Below, piece by piece: positions 34,343-43,006 of a stretch of 64,000 nucleotides of DNA. The stretch is from Streptomyces acidiscabies (lineage in GTDB: Bacteria; Actinomycetota; Actinomycetes; Streptomycetales; Streptomycetaceae), in assembly GCF_020010905.1 (NCBI RefSeq), contig NZ_JAGJBY010000001.1, positions 868,001 to 932,000 on the forward strand, given 5' to 3'. How positions within the stretch are numbered: position 1 is the first letter of the stretch; every line of letters starts with the position of its first letter. The translations under genes were made by a program, and so were the position numbers. The notes beneath the pieces are model-generated. The model did not search any database. It saw only the letters and a list, made by a program, of their open reading frames with translations, and was not told the origin of the DNA.

Positions 34343-35611
34343 GTGGCACAGATGGCCGAGGCACAGACTGAGGCGAGACGGATCGGCGAAGTGATCCGTC
34401 AGGCACGCGTGTTGCAGCGGCGCTCGCAGACGGACGTCGCCGCTGCCCTGGGGTACCACCAGTCGAAGGTGAGCCGCCTGGAGAGCGGCAGGGGCACCGA
34501 AGACCTGCGCACGCTGCGCGAGATCGCGCGGGTGCTGGGCATTCCGCCGCACTGTCTCGGTCTCGCCGCCTCCTCCGACGCCAGCCCCGCCGACCCCGGG
34601 ACAGAGGACATGCACCGCCGTACCTTCCTGGCCGCGAGCGTCGCAGCTCTCGCGGCTCCGTCGTCGTCCACTGCGGCACATCACGACCTGGTACGGGTTC
34701 TGCTGCCAGGTACGAGCCCTGCCGCCCCCGCGCAAACCCTGGACATCGACGAACTGCGGGACCGGACACAGGACGTACGCCGGATGTTCTGCACGTGCGA
34801 GTACACGGACCTGGAGCGGACGCTGCCGAGTCTGATCACCGACCTGCGCCATGCCGCCGGCTCGGCTGAGGCGTCCGGGTTGCTGGCCACCGCCTACCAG
34901 ACGTCGGTGAGTCTGCTGCTGAAGCGAGCCGATCAAGGCAACGCCTGGCTTGCGGCCGGTCGGGCCATGGCCGAGGCGGAGCGGTCAGGTGATCCCGTCG
35001 TCCTCGCCGCCAGTGTCCGTGTTCACGCCCACGTCCTCGTGCGCGAGAAGCACACCGCCCAGGCCGTGAACATGGTCCGCCACACCGCCGACCAGCTCAC
35101 CGGTTCCTACGACCAGCGTTCGCCCCGGTACCTGGCGGCGGTCGGCCTGCTGTTGCTCCGTGGGGCGACCGCCGCCAGCAGAAACGGTGACCGCGACACC
35201 ACCCAGGGCTTTCTCACCGAGGCCAAGGAGGTGGCGCGCTACGTCTCCTTCGACCGACCCGACGCCTGGGCGAACTTCAGCCCCACCAACGTCGCCCTGC
35301 ACGAGATCAGCGCGGCCGTCTCCTTCGGCGACGCCGGCATCGCGCTGGAAACCGCGCGGCCACTCATGCGGCGGCACATTCCCGTCCCCGAGCGCCGGGC
35401 CGCGCTCTGGGTGGAGACCGCCCGCGCCTACAGTCAGCAGGGCAGACTCGCCGACGGCTACCAGGCCCTGCGCATCGCCGAGAGCTGTGCGGCCCAGGAC
35501 ATCCGCCGCCCGGCCGTACGCGAACTGGTCGCCGACATGGCAGCCCGCGACCGCCGCCGGGCCCTGCCCGAACTGCACCACTTCAGTCGCCAACTGGGAG
35601 TGCCCGCGTGA
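34343..35611 (+). CDS. XRE regulator with TPR-like C-terminus
   Basis: 422 residues. The HTH at about residues 12-70 reads GEVIRQARVLQRRSQTDVAA with YHQSKVSRLESGRG. It is followed by RRTFLAAS, a Tat-like piece typical of this family, and a long helical, TPR-like domain. Such proteins regulate adjacent accessory clusters in Streptomyces. It is divergent from the HATPase operon, 167 bp apart, and its likely target. A GTG at 34343 with GAAGGGG is chosen; ATG at 34352 is the alternative. The stop overlaps the GTG of the flavoprotein. Confidence 0.87.
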   Translation: MAQMAEAQTEARRIGEVIRQARVLQRRSQTDVAAALGYHQSKVSRLESGRGTEDLRTLREIARVLGIPPHCLGLAASSDASPADPGTEDMHRRTFLAASVAALAAPSSSTAAHHDLVRVLLPGTSPAAPAQTLDIDELRDRTQDVRRMFCTCEYTDLERTLPSLITDLRHAAGSAEASGLLATAYQTSVSLLLKRADQGNAWLAAGRAMAEAERSGDPVVLAASVRVHAHVLVREKHTAQAVNMVRHTADQLTGSYDQRSPRYLAAVGLLLLRGATAASRNGDRDTTQGFLTEAKEVARYVSFDRPDAWANFSPTNVALHEISAAVSFGDAGIALETARPLMRRHIPVPERRAALWVETARAYSQQGRLADGYQALRIAESCAAQDIRRPAVRELVADMAARDRRRALPELHHFSRQLGVPA

Positions 35612-36153
35612 GTGACCAGCCCGACGAGCCGTTCCTCCAGATCATCGTCTGCGCGGCCGGGGTAGCCGCCGACGTCGGCAAACTGATCACCGCAGCGCAG
35701 GGACAGCACTGGGACGTCGGTGTCGTCGCCACCCCGCAGGGGCTCGGCTTCCTCGACGTGGAGGCGGTCGAGGCGCGGACCGGTCTCCCCGTCCGCTCGG
35801 CCTGGCGAACACCGGACCAACCGCGCCCGGCCCGCCCCGCGGACGCGATCGCGGTCGCCCCGGCCAGCTTCAACACCGTCAACAAGTGGGCCGCCGGGAT
35901 CTCTGACAACCTCGCCCTGGGCATCCTGTGCGAAGCGCCCGCGATGGGGGTACCGGTGGCTGTGCTGCCGTACCTGAACTCCGCCCAGGCCGCCCACCCC
36001 GCGTACCGGCAGAGCCTGGAACGGCTGCGCGAGATGGGCGTCCTGATCGGGTCGTACGAGCCTCATCGGCCGAAGGCGGGTGGCGGGGCCGACCGGTATC
36101 ACTGGGAGGAAGCGCTGGAACTGCTTGCCCCGAGGCTGTCCGCGAGGCCGTGA
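35608..36153 (+). CDS. Flavoprotein, phosphopantothenoylcysteine decarboxylase-like
   Basis: 181 residues of the flavoprotein family (PF02441 type: Dfp/CoaC, EpiD, UbiX). IIVCAAGVAADVGKL starts the Rossmann-like fold, and the FMN-binding APASFNTVNKWAAGI segment (about 90-105) is conserved. It does not carry the full CoaB domain, so it is not the housekeeping Dfp. It forms a translationally coupled pair with the XRE regulator (GTGA overlap), a pairing I often see in Streptomyces. Role unknown, perhaps redox sensing or decarboxylation. Confidence 0.82.
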   Translation: MSDQPDEPFLQIIVCAAGVAADVGKLITAAQGQHWDVGVVATPQGLGFLDVEAVEARTGLPVRSAWRTPDQPRPARPADAIAVAPASFNTVNKWAAGISDNLALGILCEAPAMGVPVAVLPYLNSAQAAHPAYRQSLERLREMGVLIGSYEPHRPKAGGGADRYHWEEALELLAPRLSARP

Positions 36154-36191
36154 TCAGTCCCCGGCACATCCGCTCGCGCATCGCTCACGCA

Positions 36192-36326
36192 AGGCCCCGA
36201 AAACGCCGAAGCGCCCGGGTCGACCGAAGTCGATCCGGGCGCTTCGCAGCGGTTCAGAGGGGTTTCCCGCCCCTGCGGCAGTAGGCCCTGTGGGACTCGA
36301 ACCCACAACCAATGGATTAAAAGTCC
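36192..36326. repeat. Right attachment repeat (tRNA-Lys 3' end and terminator)
   Basis: The island-distal partner of the left repeat at 25347-25481, identical over 134 of 135 bases. It spans the tRNA-Lys terminator hairpin (36208-36245: 11-bp outer stem) and the 3' 45 nt of the intact tRNA-Lys. Confidence 0.85.
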
Positions 36327-36354
36327 ACTGCTCTGCCAATTGAGCTAAGGGCCC
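36282..36354 (-). tRNA. tRNA-Lys (TTT)
   Basis: 73 nt on the minus strand: acceptor GGGCCCT with AGGGCCT (G-T at position 1-72), D arm GCTC/GAGC, anticodon stem GTGGA with loop CTTTTAA (anticodon TTT), TpsiC arm TGTGGGTTCGAGTCCCACA. It is the intact integration target of the island. The element lies on its 3' side, as expected for tyrosine-integrase sites in tRNA genes. Confidence 0.95.
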
Positions 36355-36442
36355 TGGCCGATGTTGCCCCCCGAGCATAGCCGCCCGAGGCCGTGTCGCC
36401 GATCGGGTATGGGGGACACGGCCGCGTCAGGGGGCGGAATCG

Positions 36443-37975
36443 TCAGGGTTGGGTGGGTTCTTCGCGGGGGCGGTCGGGGTTCAGGAACCAGTGGCGGGCC
36501 GAGGTCAGCCACCAGGTCGCCGCGAAGCCTAGGACCGCGAGGACCGCGATCGGGGCGTAGTTGAAGGTCTCCCAGGTGACGGGGGAGACCTGGGGGAGCA
36601 TGAAGAGGACCGTGATGAAGACGACCCAGGTCACCGAGACCGTGCCGACGAGCGCCGACCAGCGGCCCAGGTGCCAGGGACCCCGGTCGAACTCCGCCCC
36701 CTTCCGCAGCCGCAGGAACGTCGGGATCACGTACGCGATGTACAGCCCGATGACGGCGATGGACGTCACGGCCGCGTACGCCGTCTCGTTGATCAGGTAG
36801 GGCAGGCCCAGGACCAGCGCGCCGCCCGCCGCGAGCCAGACGGCGGCGACAGGGGTCCGCGTACGGGGGCTGACCGTGTGCCAGACGCGGGAGAACGGGA
36901 GCGCGCCGTCCCGCGAAAAGGCGTAGATCATACGGGAGTTGGCGGTCACGGACGCCATGCCGCAGAAGAGCTGAGCGCCGATGACGACCAGCAGCAACAG
37001 CTTGCCGCCCGTCGCGCCGAGGGCGTCGAGGAGGATCTGGGCCGGGGGTACGCCGGTCTCGGAGTCGAGCTGCGCGTCGTACGACTGGATGGCGAAGGTG
37101 AAGCCGAGCAGGAGCACGAACCCGGCGATCCAGGAGGTCCAGATCGAGCGGACGATGCCCTGCGGGCCGGCGGTGGCCGCGTCGTGCGTCTCCTCCGTCA
37201 TGTGCGCGGAGGCGTCGTACCCGGTGAACGTGTACTGCGCCATCAGCAGCCCGAGCGCGACGACGTACACCCCGCTTCCCCACCCCGTCTTGTTGACGAA
37301 CTCCCCGAAGACGAAGGACGCCGACTGGTGGTGGTCCGGCGCGAAGGTGAGCGCGCCGACGATGACCGCGACGCCGAGGACGTGCCACCAGACGCTGACG
37401 CTGTTCAGCAGCGCGACGATGCGCACGCCGAAGGTGTTGAGCAGGCCGTGCAGCAGCAGGATCGCCGCGAAGAGCAGGATCGTACGGCCGGGCGTCACCT
37501 CGAAGTCGAACTGGAGGTTGAGGTACGCGCCGAGGAAAGACGCCGCGCCGAAGTCGACGCCCGCGGTCACCGCGATCTGGCCGAGGACGTTGAACCAGCC
37601 GGTGAACCAGGCCCAGGCGGCTGCCGTACGCGGGGGCGCGAGGCGGTGCGCCCAGAAGTACAGGCCCGCCGAGGTGGGGTACGCCGAGCAGATCTCCGCC
37701 ATCGCGAGGCCGACGAACAGGGTCATGAGCCCTACGGCGACCCAGCCCCAGGTGATGACGGCGGGGCCGCCCGTCTTCATGCCGAACGCGTAGAGGGTGA
37801 GACAGCCCGACAGCACCGAGATGATCGTGAAGGAGACGGCGTAGTTGGAGAACGCGGACATGCGGCGGGCGAGGACCTGGGTGTAGCCGAGCTGGGCCAG
37901 GCGCTCCTCATCTGAAGCTGAAGCTGAAGCTGAAGCCGGGGACGAGGCCGGGGATATCGCGGCGTCTTCTGTCAT
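36443..37975 (-). CDS. APC-family amino-acid permease
   Basis: 510 residues with about 12-14 hydrophobic segments, of the amino acid-polyamine-organocation superfamily (GABA/choline-permease-like subgroup, with FTGYDASAHMTEET and YPTSAGLYFWAHRL). It imports an amino acid or amine by cation symport in the cytoplasmic membrane. The ATG at 37975 follows a GGAGGG sequence. The N-terminal tail includes a run of alternating Ser-Ala encoded by four TGAAGC hexamers (37913-37936). No enzyme gene is nearby to indicate the substrate. Confidence 0.88.
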   Translation of the reverse strand: MTEDAAISPASSPASASASASDEERLAQLGYTQVLARRMSAFSNYAVSFTIISVLSGCLTLYAFGMKTGGPAVITWGWVAVGLMTLFVGLAMAEICSAYPTSAGLYFWAHRLAPPRTAAAWAWFTGWFNVLGQIAVTAGVDFGAASFLGAYLNLQFDFEVTPGRTILLFAAILLLHGLLNTFGVRIVALLNSVSVWWHVLGVAVIVGALTFAPDHHQSASFVFGEFVNKTGWGSGVYVVALGLLMAQYTFTGYDASAHMTEETHDAATAGPQGIVRSIWTSWIAGFVLLLGFTFAIQSYDAQLDSETGVPPAQILLDALGATGGKLLLLVVIGAQLFCGMASVTANSRMIYAFSRDGALPFSRVWHTVSPRTRTPVAAVWLAAGGALVLGLPYLINETAYAAVTSIAVIGLYIAYVIPTFLRLRKGAEFDRGPWHLGRWSALVGTVSVTWVVFITVLFMLPQVSPVTWETFNYAPIAVLAVLGFAATWWLTSARHWFLNPDRPREEPTQP

Positions 37976-38187
37976 GCCCCCAGCAATTCCCTCCGCAGGG
38001 GCGTGACATGCGTCACGAGTGGCCGAAAACAGCGGCAATAAGGCCGTCCAGGCATTGATTCGCGCGGCTTCCAGAGCCCGCCCGGCCCCCCGATCAAAGG
38101 CGCACGGCTCGCATGATGAGGCTGAGCCGGAGCGGGCGATCGGCAAGACCCCGGGAGATTCCCGAACGTACGGGGAGAGGGAAGACC

Positions 38188-40914
38188 ATGACCGAGGCGA
38201 TCGCGGAGTGCGGGAACCTGCCCGCCGCCTACACGAGCTTCGTGGGCAGACGCCAGGAGACCGCCGAGGTCCGCCGGCTCCTGGACACGCGCCGCCTGCT
38301 GACGCTCACGGGAACGGGCGGCGTCGGCAAGACCCGGCTGGCGCTGGAGGTGGCCACGGCGTCCGCGCACGCGTTCGCGGACGGCGTGTGGCTGGTGAAC
38401 CTCGCCCCCGTGTCCGACCCCTCGGCGGTCCCGGCAGCGGTGGCCGGCGCGCTACGGGTGCCCGACCTCGGGGCACGGTCCTTCACGGACCAGCTCACCG
38501 GCTACCTGGCCGGCCGGCACGCCCTGCTGGTGCTGGACACCTGCGAACACCTGGTGGACGCGTGCGCCGACCTGGTCGCCACCCTCCTGCCGGCCGCTCC
38601 GGAGCTGCGCGTCCTCGCGACGAGCCGCCACACCCTGGGCGTCACCGGCGAACACGTCCACGCGCTCGCGCCCCTCGCACCCGACGAGGCGGCGGAACTG
38701 CTGCGGGACCGGGCCGCCGCCGTCCGCCCCCACTCCCCGGACGAGACGACCGGGGACGACGGGATCGCGCGCCTGTGCGCCGGTCTGGACTGTCTGCCGC
38801 TGGCGATCGAGCTGGCCGCGTCCCGGCTGCGCACGCTGAGCGTCGGGCAGCTGACCGACCGGCTGGAGGACCGCTTCGCGCTCCTGACCGGCGGCAGCCG
38901 GACGGCACCGGCCCACCAGCGCACCCTGCGCGGGATGATCGACTGGAGCTACGAGCTGTGCGCCCCGGCCGAGCGGCTGCTGTGGAACCGGCTCTCCGTC
39001 TTCGCCGGGGGGTTCAGCCTGGAGGCCGCCGAGGGCGTCTGCTCCGGGGACGGCATCGACGAGGCCGAGGTGCTGGACCTCCTGGACCGGCTCGTCACCC
39101 AGTCCGTCGTCCTCACCTGCACGCTGGGCGGCCGGCCGCGCTACCGGCTGCTGGAGACCATCCGGGAGTACGGCCGCGAGCGGCTCGCGGACTCCGGCGA
39201 ACCGCGCCGCCGGCACCGCGACTTCTTCCTCGCGCTCGCCCAGCGCATCGACCGGAACTGGTACGGCCCCGGCCAGGAGGAGAACCTCGCCCTGCTGCGC
39301 GCGGAACACACCAACCTGCTGGCCGCCCTCGACCACGACGGCGAACCCCGCACCCGTCTCGCACTGGTCGCGGCCCTGTGCTGGCACTGGTGCGCGGGCG
39401 GGTTCCTCAGCGAGGGGCGCCGCCAGGCCGAGCGGGTGCTCGCCGCCGCGCCCGAGCCCTGCGCCGAACGCGCCCGCGCGCTGCTGGTCGCCGTCTGGGT
39501 GGCGCAGACCCAGGGCGACCTGACGGCGGCCGACCACTGGCTGGACGAGGCCGACGCGCTGGGGCGGCGGTTGGGCGACGAGTGGGTGTGCGTACAGGCG
39601 GACGGCCTGCGCGGGGTGTCCGCGCACTACCGGGGGCAGCCCCGGGAGAGCATCCGCCGGTACGAGACGGCCCTGGCCGCCATGACCGCGCTGGGCGACG
39701 AACGCCAGGTCACCTCCTGGCGGCTGGCGCTGGCCTGCGTCCAGGCGTACGCCGACGATCCCCGGGCGGCACACACCGGCGCACAGTTCATCGCCGCCGC
39801 CCGGACGGACGGGGAGCGGTGGGGCCGCGCCCAGGTGCTGATGGCCCTGGGCCACCACGCCTGGGCCCGCGGTGACCGTGCGGCCACCGGGAACCTGATC
39901 ACCTCCGCGCTGGAGACCATGCGCGGCCTCGCCGACCACGCGATGGTCGCGCGGATGCTGGAACTGCTCGCCTGGGCCACCGCCGCCGGCGGCGCCCATG
40001 AGCGGGCCGCCCGGCTGCTCGGCCTGGCGGACGCCCTGTGGCGGGACGCCGGGAGTTCGGTCCACGCGTTCGGACCGAGGATGGCCGAACAGCACGCGCG
40101 CTGCGGGCGAGCCGCGATCGAGGCGCTGGGGGAGGCGGCGTACCGGAAGGCGTTCGCCGAGGGCGGCAGGCACCAGTGCCCTGTCCAGGCGGTCGACTAC
40201 GCCCTCGCGGTCCCCGCACCGGACGAGCCCTTGAAGCACATGTCCCCCAAAGGCCCCCGAACGGCCGACGTCCTGCTCGTCGACCACGACCCGGCGGCCA
40301 GGGAGCACGCCCGGCTCGCCCTGGAGGAACGCGGCCACCAGGTCCGTACCGCCGCGGACGGCGTGACCGGGCTCATGCTGTTCCGCCGCCAGACCCCGGA
40401 CGTCGCCGTGCTCGCGGCCCGACTGCCGGGGCTGGACGGGACGGGCCTGGCCCTGCGGATCCGCGAGGAGTCCGGGGTGCCCGTGCTGCTCCTGTCGGAC
40501 GGCGACGACCCGGCGGACCTGGAGACGGCCGCCGACGACCGCCTCGCCCGTCCCGTCGACGGGCCGGTCCTGGCCACCCGCGTCGGCGCCCTGCTGCGCC
40601 GGTCCGGCGCCGGTCAGCCGTCCGGCATCCGGGCGGTGCGGTTCGGTGACCTGGTGTTCTGCCCCGTCTCGCTGGAGGTGCACCGGGAGGGGAAGGCCGT
40701 CCACCTGACCACCACCGAGCTGAAGCTGCTGCGGGAGTTCGCCGCCTCGCCCGGCACCGTCCTCACCCGGGACCTGCTCCTGGAGCGGGTGTGGGACCTC
40801 GCCTGGTGCGGCGACAACCGGGTGGTGGACGTCAATGTGCAGCGGCTGCGCGCGAAGATCGGGCGGGACCGGATCGAGACGGTACGCGGGTTCGGCTACA
40901 AGCTGCGCCCGTGA
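38188..40914 (+). CDS. NB-ARC/TPR ATPase fused to degenerate receiver and OmpR DNA-binding domain
   Basis: 908 residues. Walker A TGTGGVGKT lies at 41-49, Walker B LLVLDTCEH at about 110, and the NB-ARC/winged-helix region to about 400. TPR-like helices follow to about 670. A CheY-like receiver (692-805) and an OmpR/PhoB winged helix (about 815-908, ending FGYKLRP) form the C-terminus. The receiver has Ala where the phosphoacceptor Asp should be (AVLAARLPGLDG) and Arg for the conserved Lys. It cannot be phosphorylated in the usual way. Most Streptomyces NB-ARC regulators carry a LuxR or SARP domain instead. Start ATG with GGGGAGAGG. Confidence 0.88.
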   Translation: MTEAIAECGNLPAAYTSFVGRRQETAEVRRLLDTRRLLTLTGTGGVGKTRLALEVATASAHAFADGVWLVNLAPVSDPSAVPAAVAGALRVPDLGARSFTDQLTGYLAGRHALLVLDTCEHLVDACADLVATLLPAAPELRVLATSRHTLGVTGEHVHALAPLAPDEAAELLRDRAAAVRPHSPDETTGDDGIARLCAGLDCLPLAIELAASRLRTLSVGQLTDRLEDRFALLTGGSRTAPAHQRTLRGMIDWSYELCAPAERLLWNRLSVFAGGFSLEAAEGVCSGDGIDEAEVLDLLDRLVTQSVVLTCTLGGRPRYRLLETIREYGRERLADSGEPRRRHRDFFLALAQRIDRNWYGPGQEENLALLRAEHTNLLAALDHDGEPRTRLALVAALCWHWCAGGFLSEGRRQAERVLAAAPEPCAERARALLVAVWVAQTQGDLTAADHWLDEADALGRRLGDEWVCVQADGLRGVSAHYRGQPRESIRRYETALAAMTALGDERQVTSWRLALACVQAYADDPRAAHTGAQFIAAARTDGERWGRAQVLMALGHHAWARGDRAATGNLITSALETMRGLADHAMVARMLELLAWATAAGGAHERAARLLGLADALWRDAGSSVHAFGPRMAEQHARCGRAAIEALGEAAYRKAFAEGGRHQCPVQAVDYALAVPAPDEPLKHMSPKGPRTADVLLVDHDPAAREHARLALEERGHQVRTAADGVTGLMLFRRQTPDVAVLAARLPGLDGTGLALRIREESGVPVLLLSDGDDPADLETAADDRLARPVDGPVLATRVGALLRRSGAGQPSGIRAVRFGDLVFCPVSLEVHREGKAVHLTTTELKLLREFAASPGTVLTRDLLLERVWDLAWCGDNRVVDVNVQRLRAKIGRDRIETVRGFGYKLRP

Positions 40915-40920
40915 GGAAGC

Positions 40921-41316
40921 TCAGTCCTCTGTCGGCAAGGTGAAGCCGGACGCCGTCATACGCCGGGCCAGCTGGGCCAGGTCGCAGGCGGAGTCGTCCA
41001 GGAGGAGCAGGCCGAAGGCGTTGTCCTCCAGGATCTCCAGGAGGACGCTGAGCTCCCTCGGGCCCTCGTCCTCCAGCAGCAGGGCGGCGTTGCGGAGCAC
41101 GATCGTCACGGGTCCGGACTCGTCGGCCATGGTGTGCAGGCAGTCCTCGAAGGCGTTCCAGTTGTGGCCGAACCAGGCCGGGAAGCCGAGCACCGAGGCC
41201 CACTCGGCGAACAGGTCGATGTCGGTGCGGCAGCGGGTGCCGAGGATCTCCTTGGCCGACGCGGGGACCGTCTCCGACGCGGACAGGGGGCGGATGCTGT
41301 GCGTGATGGTCTGCAT
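40921..41316 (-). CDS. Barstar-family ribonuclease inhibitor
   Basis: 131 residues resembling barstar, the intracellular inhibitor that blocks barnase-type RNases. The family region is LFAEWASVLGFPAWFGHNWNAFEDCL (helix 2 with the enzyme-binding residues) followed by the core beta strand VTIVLRNA. It lies 76 bp downstream of a secreted barnase-like RNase in the same direction, so it is the expected immunity protein. The ATG at 41316 is the first good start; the longer frame upstream is Ser/Thr/Arg noise. It converges on the NB-ARC gene, 6 bp apart. Confidence 0.85.
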   Translation of the reverse strand: MQTITHSIRPLSASETVPASAKEILGTRCRTDIDLFAEWASVLGFPAWFGHNWNAFEDCLHTMADESGPVTIVLRNAALLLEDEGPRELSVLLEILEDNAFGLLLLDDSACDLAQLARRMTASGFTLPTED

Positions 41317-41392
41317 GTCGTTCTTCCGGGCTGGGGGGGGAGGGGAGCGCGGACGCGCCCGCCGGGGGTCTGCCCCGGCGGGCACACGCCGG

Positions 41393-42052
41393 CTACCAGC
41401 GGCCGAGGTAGTGGAAGCTCCCGTAGTGGTCGAACGTCGCGTAGACGTGGCCGTTGCGGGTGTTGCGGACGATCCGCACCTTGCCCCGGATGCCGCTGTC
41501 GGTGCCCGTGTGGGCGAAGACGTCGTACTCGCGGTACTGCCCGGCCCCGCCATTGGCGTCCCAGGCCGAGATCCCGTAGTCGAACTCCTCGTGGTGCGCG
41601 ACCCTGTTGTCCCGGTCCCAGAACTGGCCGCCGTAGTAGATCCACCACGTCGAACGGTTGTACCAGGGGCCGGTGGTGTACGAGTACCAGCCCCGGCCGG
41701 CCGTGTCGCCGGGCCAGCCTCCCTGGCCCGTGACGAGGTACCCGCCGCTGTTGCCCTGGCGGACGGTCTGGTGGTCGCTCCAGAACTGGGCCGCGGTCAT
41801 GGCGCCCCGCCAGTCCTCGTTGGAGACGCCGCTCGGCTGCTCCCCGCGCCACGGCGCCTCGTAGCGGCAGGTCTGGGCGGTGGGCGGGCACTGGGGGGCG
41901 TCGGCGGCGTGCGCGGTCGTGGACAGGCCGAGCCCGCCGACGGTGACGCCGATCAGCATGGCCGGGATCACGGCCTTGCGGGCGTGGGCGCGCAGCCGGG
42001 AGGACAGGGAGCGCTTCGCGCTCGGGGTCTCCAAGGCCTCGGACGAGGACAT
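41393..42052 (-). CDS. Secreted guanyl-specific RNase, barnase/RNase Sa superfamily
   Basis: 219 residues. A long signal peptide (basic region to about 27, hydrophobic 28-46, cleavage near AHAADA) exports it. The C-terminal 60 residues match microbial RNases of the N1/T1/barnase class: general base Glu in YREYDV, Arg in KVRIV, and catalytic His in FDHYGSF. The region between (about 50-160), rich in Trp/Tyr/Gly, is unusual for small RNases and may be a binding or pro region. Secretion with a cognate barstar suggests a toxin used against competitors. Confidence 0.85.
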   Translation of the reverse strand: MSSSEALETPSAKRSLSSRLRAHARKAVIPAMLIGVTVGGLGLSTTAHAADAPQCPPTAQTCRYEAPWRGEQPSGVSNEDWRGAMTAAQFWSDHQTVRQGNSGGYLVTGQGGWPGDTAGRGWYSYTTGPWYNRSTWWIYYGGQFWDRDNRVAHHEEFDYGISAWDANGGAGQYREYDVFAHTGTDSGIRGKVRIVRNTRNGHVYATFDHYGSFHYLGRW

Positions 42053-42242
42053 GGTGGCTCCTTGGGAGGTGTGGGGTTTCCTGGCCGGAGTGGTTGTTCT
42101 CCGGCCGACACCAAGGAGGAGACCTGCCGTACGTCTCGATGACCCGGCAACCGCGTCACAGGTGACCGGGCGGGGGGTGACGTACGGCTGTTACAAAGCG
42201 CTGGGGATGTGACAGGGGGCGTAAGAAACCGGCAGCGGCCTC

Positions 42243-42872
42243 TCAGCCCGCGCTCAGCTCCGCCAGCGGCAGCGTGTGGCTCGTCTGGAGGACCTTCGCC
42301 CGCAGGTAGCGGACGTTGTGCGGCGTGGTGAAGACCCCCGTCGGGACGCGGTCGCGGATGGCGACGCCGAGGGCTCGGAGCTGCGCGGCCTTGTCGGGGT
42401 TGTTGGAGAGGAGGTCGAGGGACGTGATGCCGAGGGCGGCCAGCATCTGCGCCGCCGCCGTGTAGTCGCGGCCGTCCTCCGGGAGCCCCAGCGCCTTGTT
42501 CGCCTCGTACGTGTCGAGGCCCTGGTCCTGGAGGGCGTACGCGTCGAGCTTGTTGTAGAGGCCGATGCCCCGGCCCTCCTGGCGGAGGTAGAGCAGGACG
42601 CCGCCCGTTTCCGCGATGCGCTCCACCGCCTCCCGCAGCTGCGGCCCGCAGTCGCAGCGCGCCGAGCCGAAGACGTCACCGGTGAGGCACTCCGAGTGGA
42701 GGCGGACCAGCGGGGTGCCGGTGCCGGGGTCGCCGAGGACGAGGGCGATGTGCTCCTGCCCGTCGGTGAGGCCGTTGAAGGTGACGATCTCGGCGTCGAC
42801 GCCGTAACCGTCGGCGAAGCGCAGCGGGACCCGGACGCGGGAGCGCGGCGTGGCGGCGGGGAAGTCGGACAT
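42243..42872 (-). CDS. ribA: GTP cyclohydrolase II
   Basis: 209 residues, full-length single-domain RibA, which opens GTP to 2,5-diamino-6-ribosylamino-pyrimidinone phosphate, the first step of riboflavin synthesis. The zinc motif HSECLTGDVFGSARCDCGPQ and YLRQEGRGIGLYNKL are complete, plus LLSNNPDK. It is not fused to RibB. The ATG follows CCGGAGA. A MarR-type regulator and a RibD-like gene lie next to it with shared palindromes, so this is a small regulated pyrimidine/flavin module, probably separate from the housekeeping rib operon. Confidence 0.92.
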   Translation of the reverse strand: MSDFPAATPRSRVRVPLRFADGYGVDAEIVTFNGLTDGQEHIALVLGDPGTGTPLVRLHSECLTGDVFGSARCDCGPQLREAVERIAETGGVLLYLRQEGRGIGLYNKLDAYALQDQGLDTYEANKALGLPEDGRDYTAAAQMLAALGITSLDLLSNNPDKAAQLRALGVAIRDRVPTGVFTTPHNVRYLRAKVLQTSHTLPLAELSAG

Positions 42873-42928
42873 GCGGGTCTCCGGGGGCCGGGGCGGGTCA
42901 GTGGCTCAGCAGGGCACCCGCTTCAGTT

Positions 42929-42944
42929 GCTTCAGATTTGAAGC
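42929..42944. promoter_or_regulatory. Candidate MarR operator upstream of ribA
   Basis: GCTTCAGATTTGAAGC, a near-perfect 16-bp palindrome 57 bp before ribA, matches the palindrome in front of marR. A half site GTTGAAGC lies at 42981-42988. Confidence 0.5.
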
Positions 42945-43006
42945 AGATGCTCGGTTCCCGACCCTACTCCTCGTTTTAAAGTTGAAGCAACTGGTTTTGA
43001 TGTACG

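Larger units (their letters stand above)
25347..36326. mobile_element. Genomic island integrated at tRNA-Lys
   Basis: About 10.8 kb bounded by 135-bp direct repeats; the right repeat belongs to an intact tRNA-Lys. The cargo is a RHIM-like gene pair, a membrane protein, a six- to seven-gene metabolic operon, and a regulator/flavoprotein pair. The left third (25.6-27.9 kb) is visibly lower in GC and has TTA codons, pointing to transfer. No integrase, relaxase or replication gene is present, so it is a decayed element or one mobilised in trans. The 25482-25688 stretch next to the left repeat holds no gene. Confidence 0.75.

Noticed and set aside
37913..37936. Four TGAAGC hexamers at the permease N-terminus
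   Set aside because: A length change keeps the frame and only alters a Ser-Ala tail, so phase variation is unlikely.
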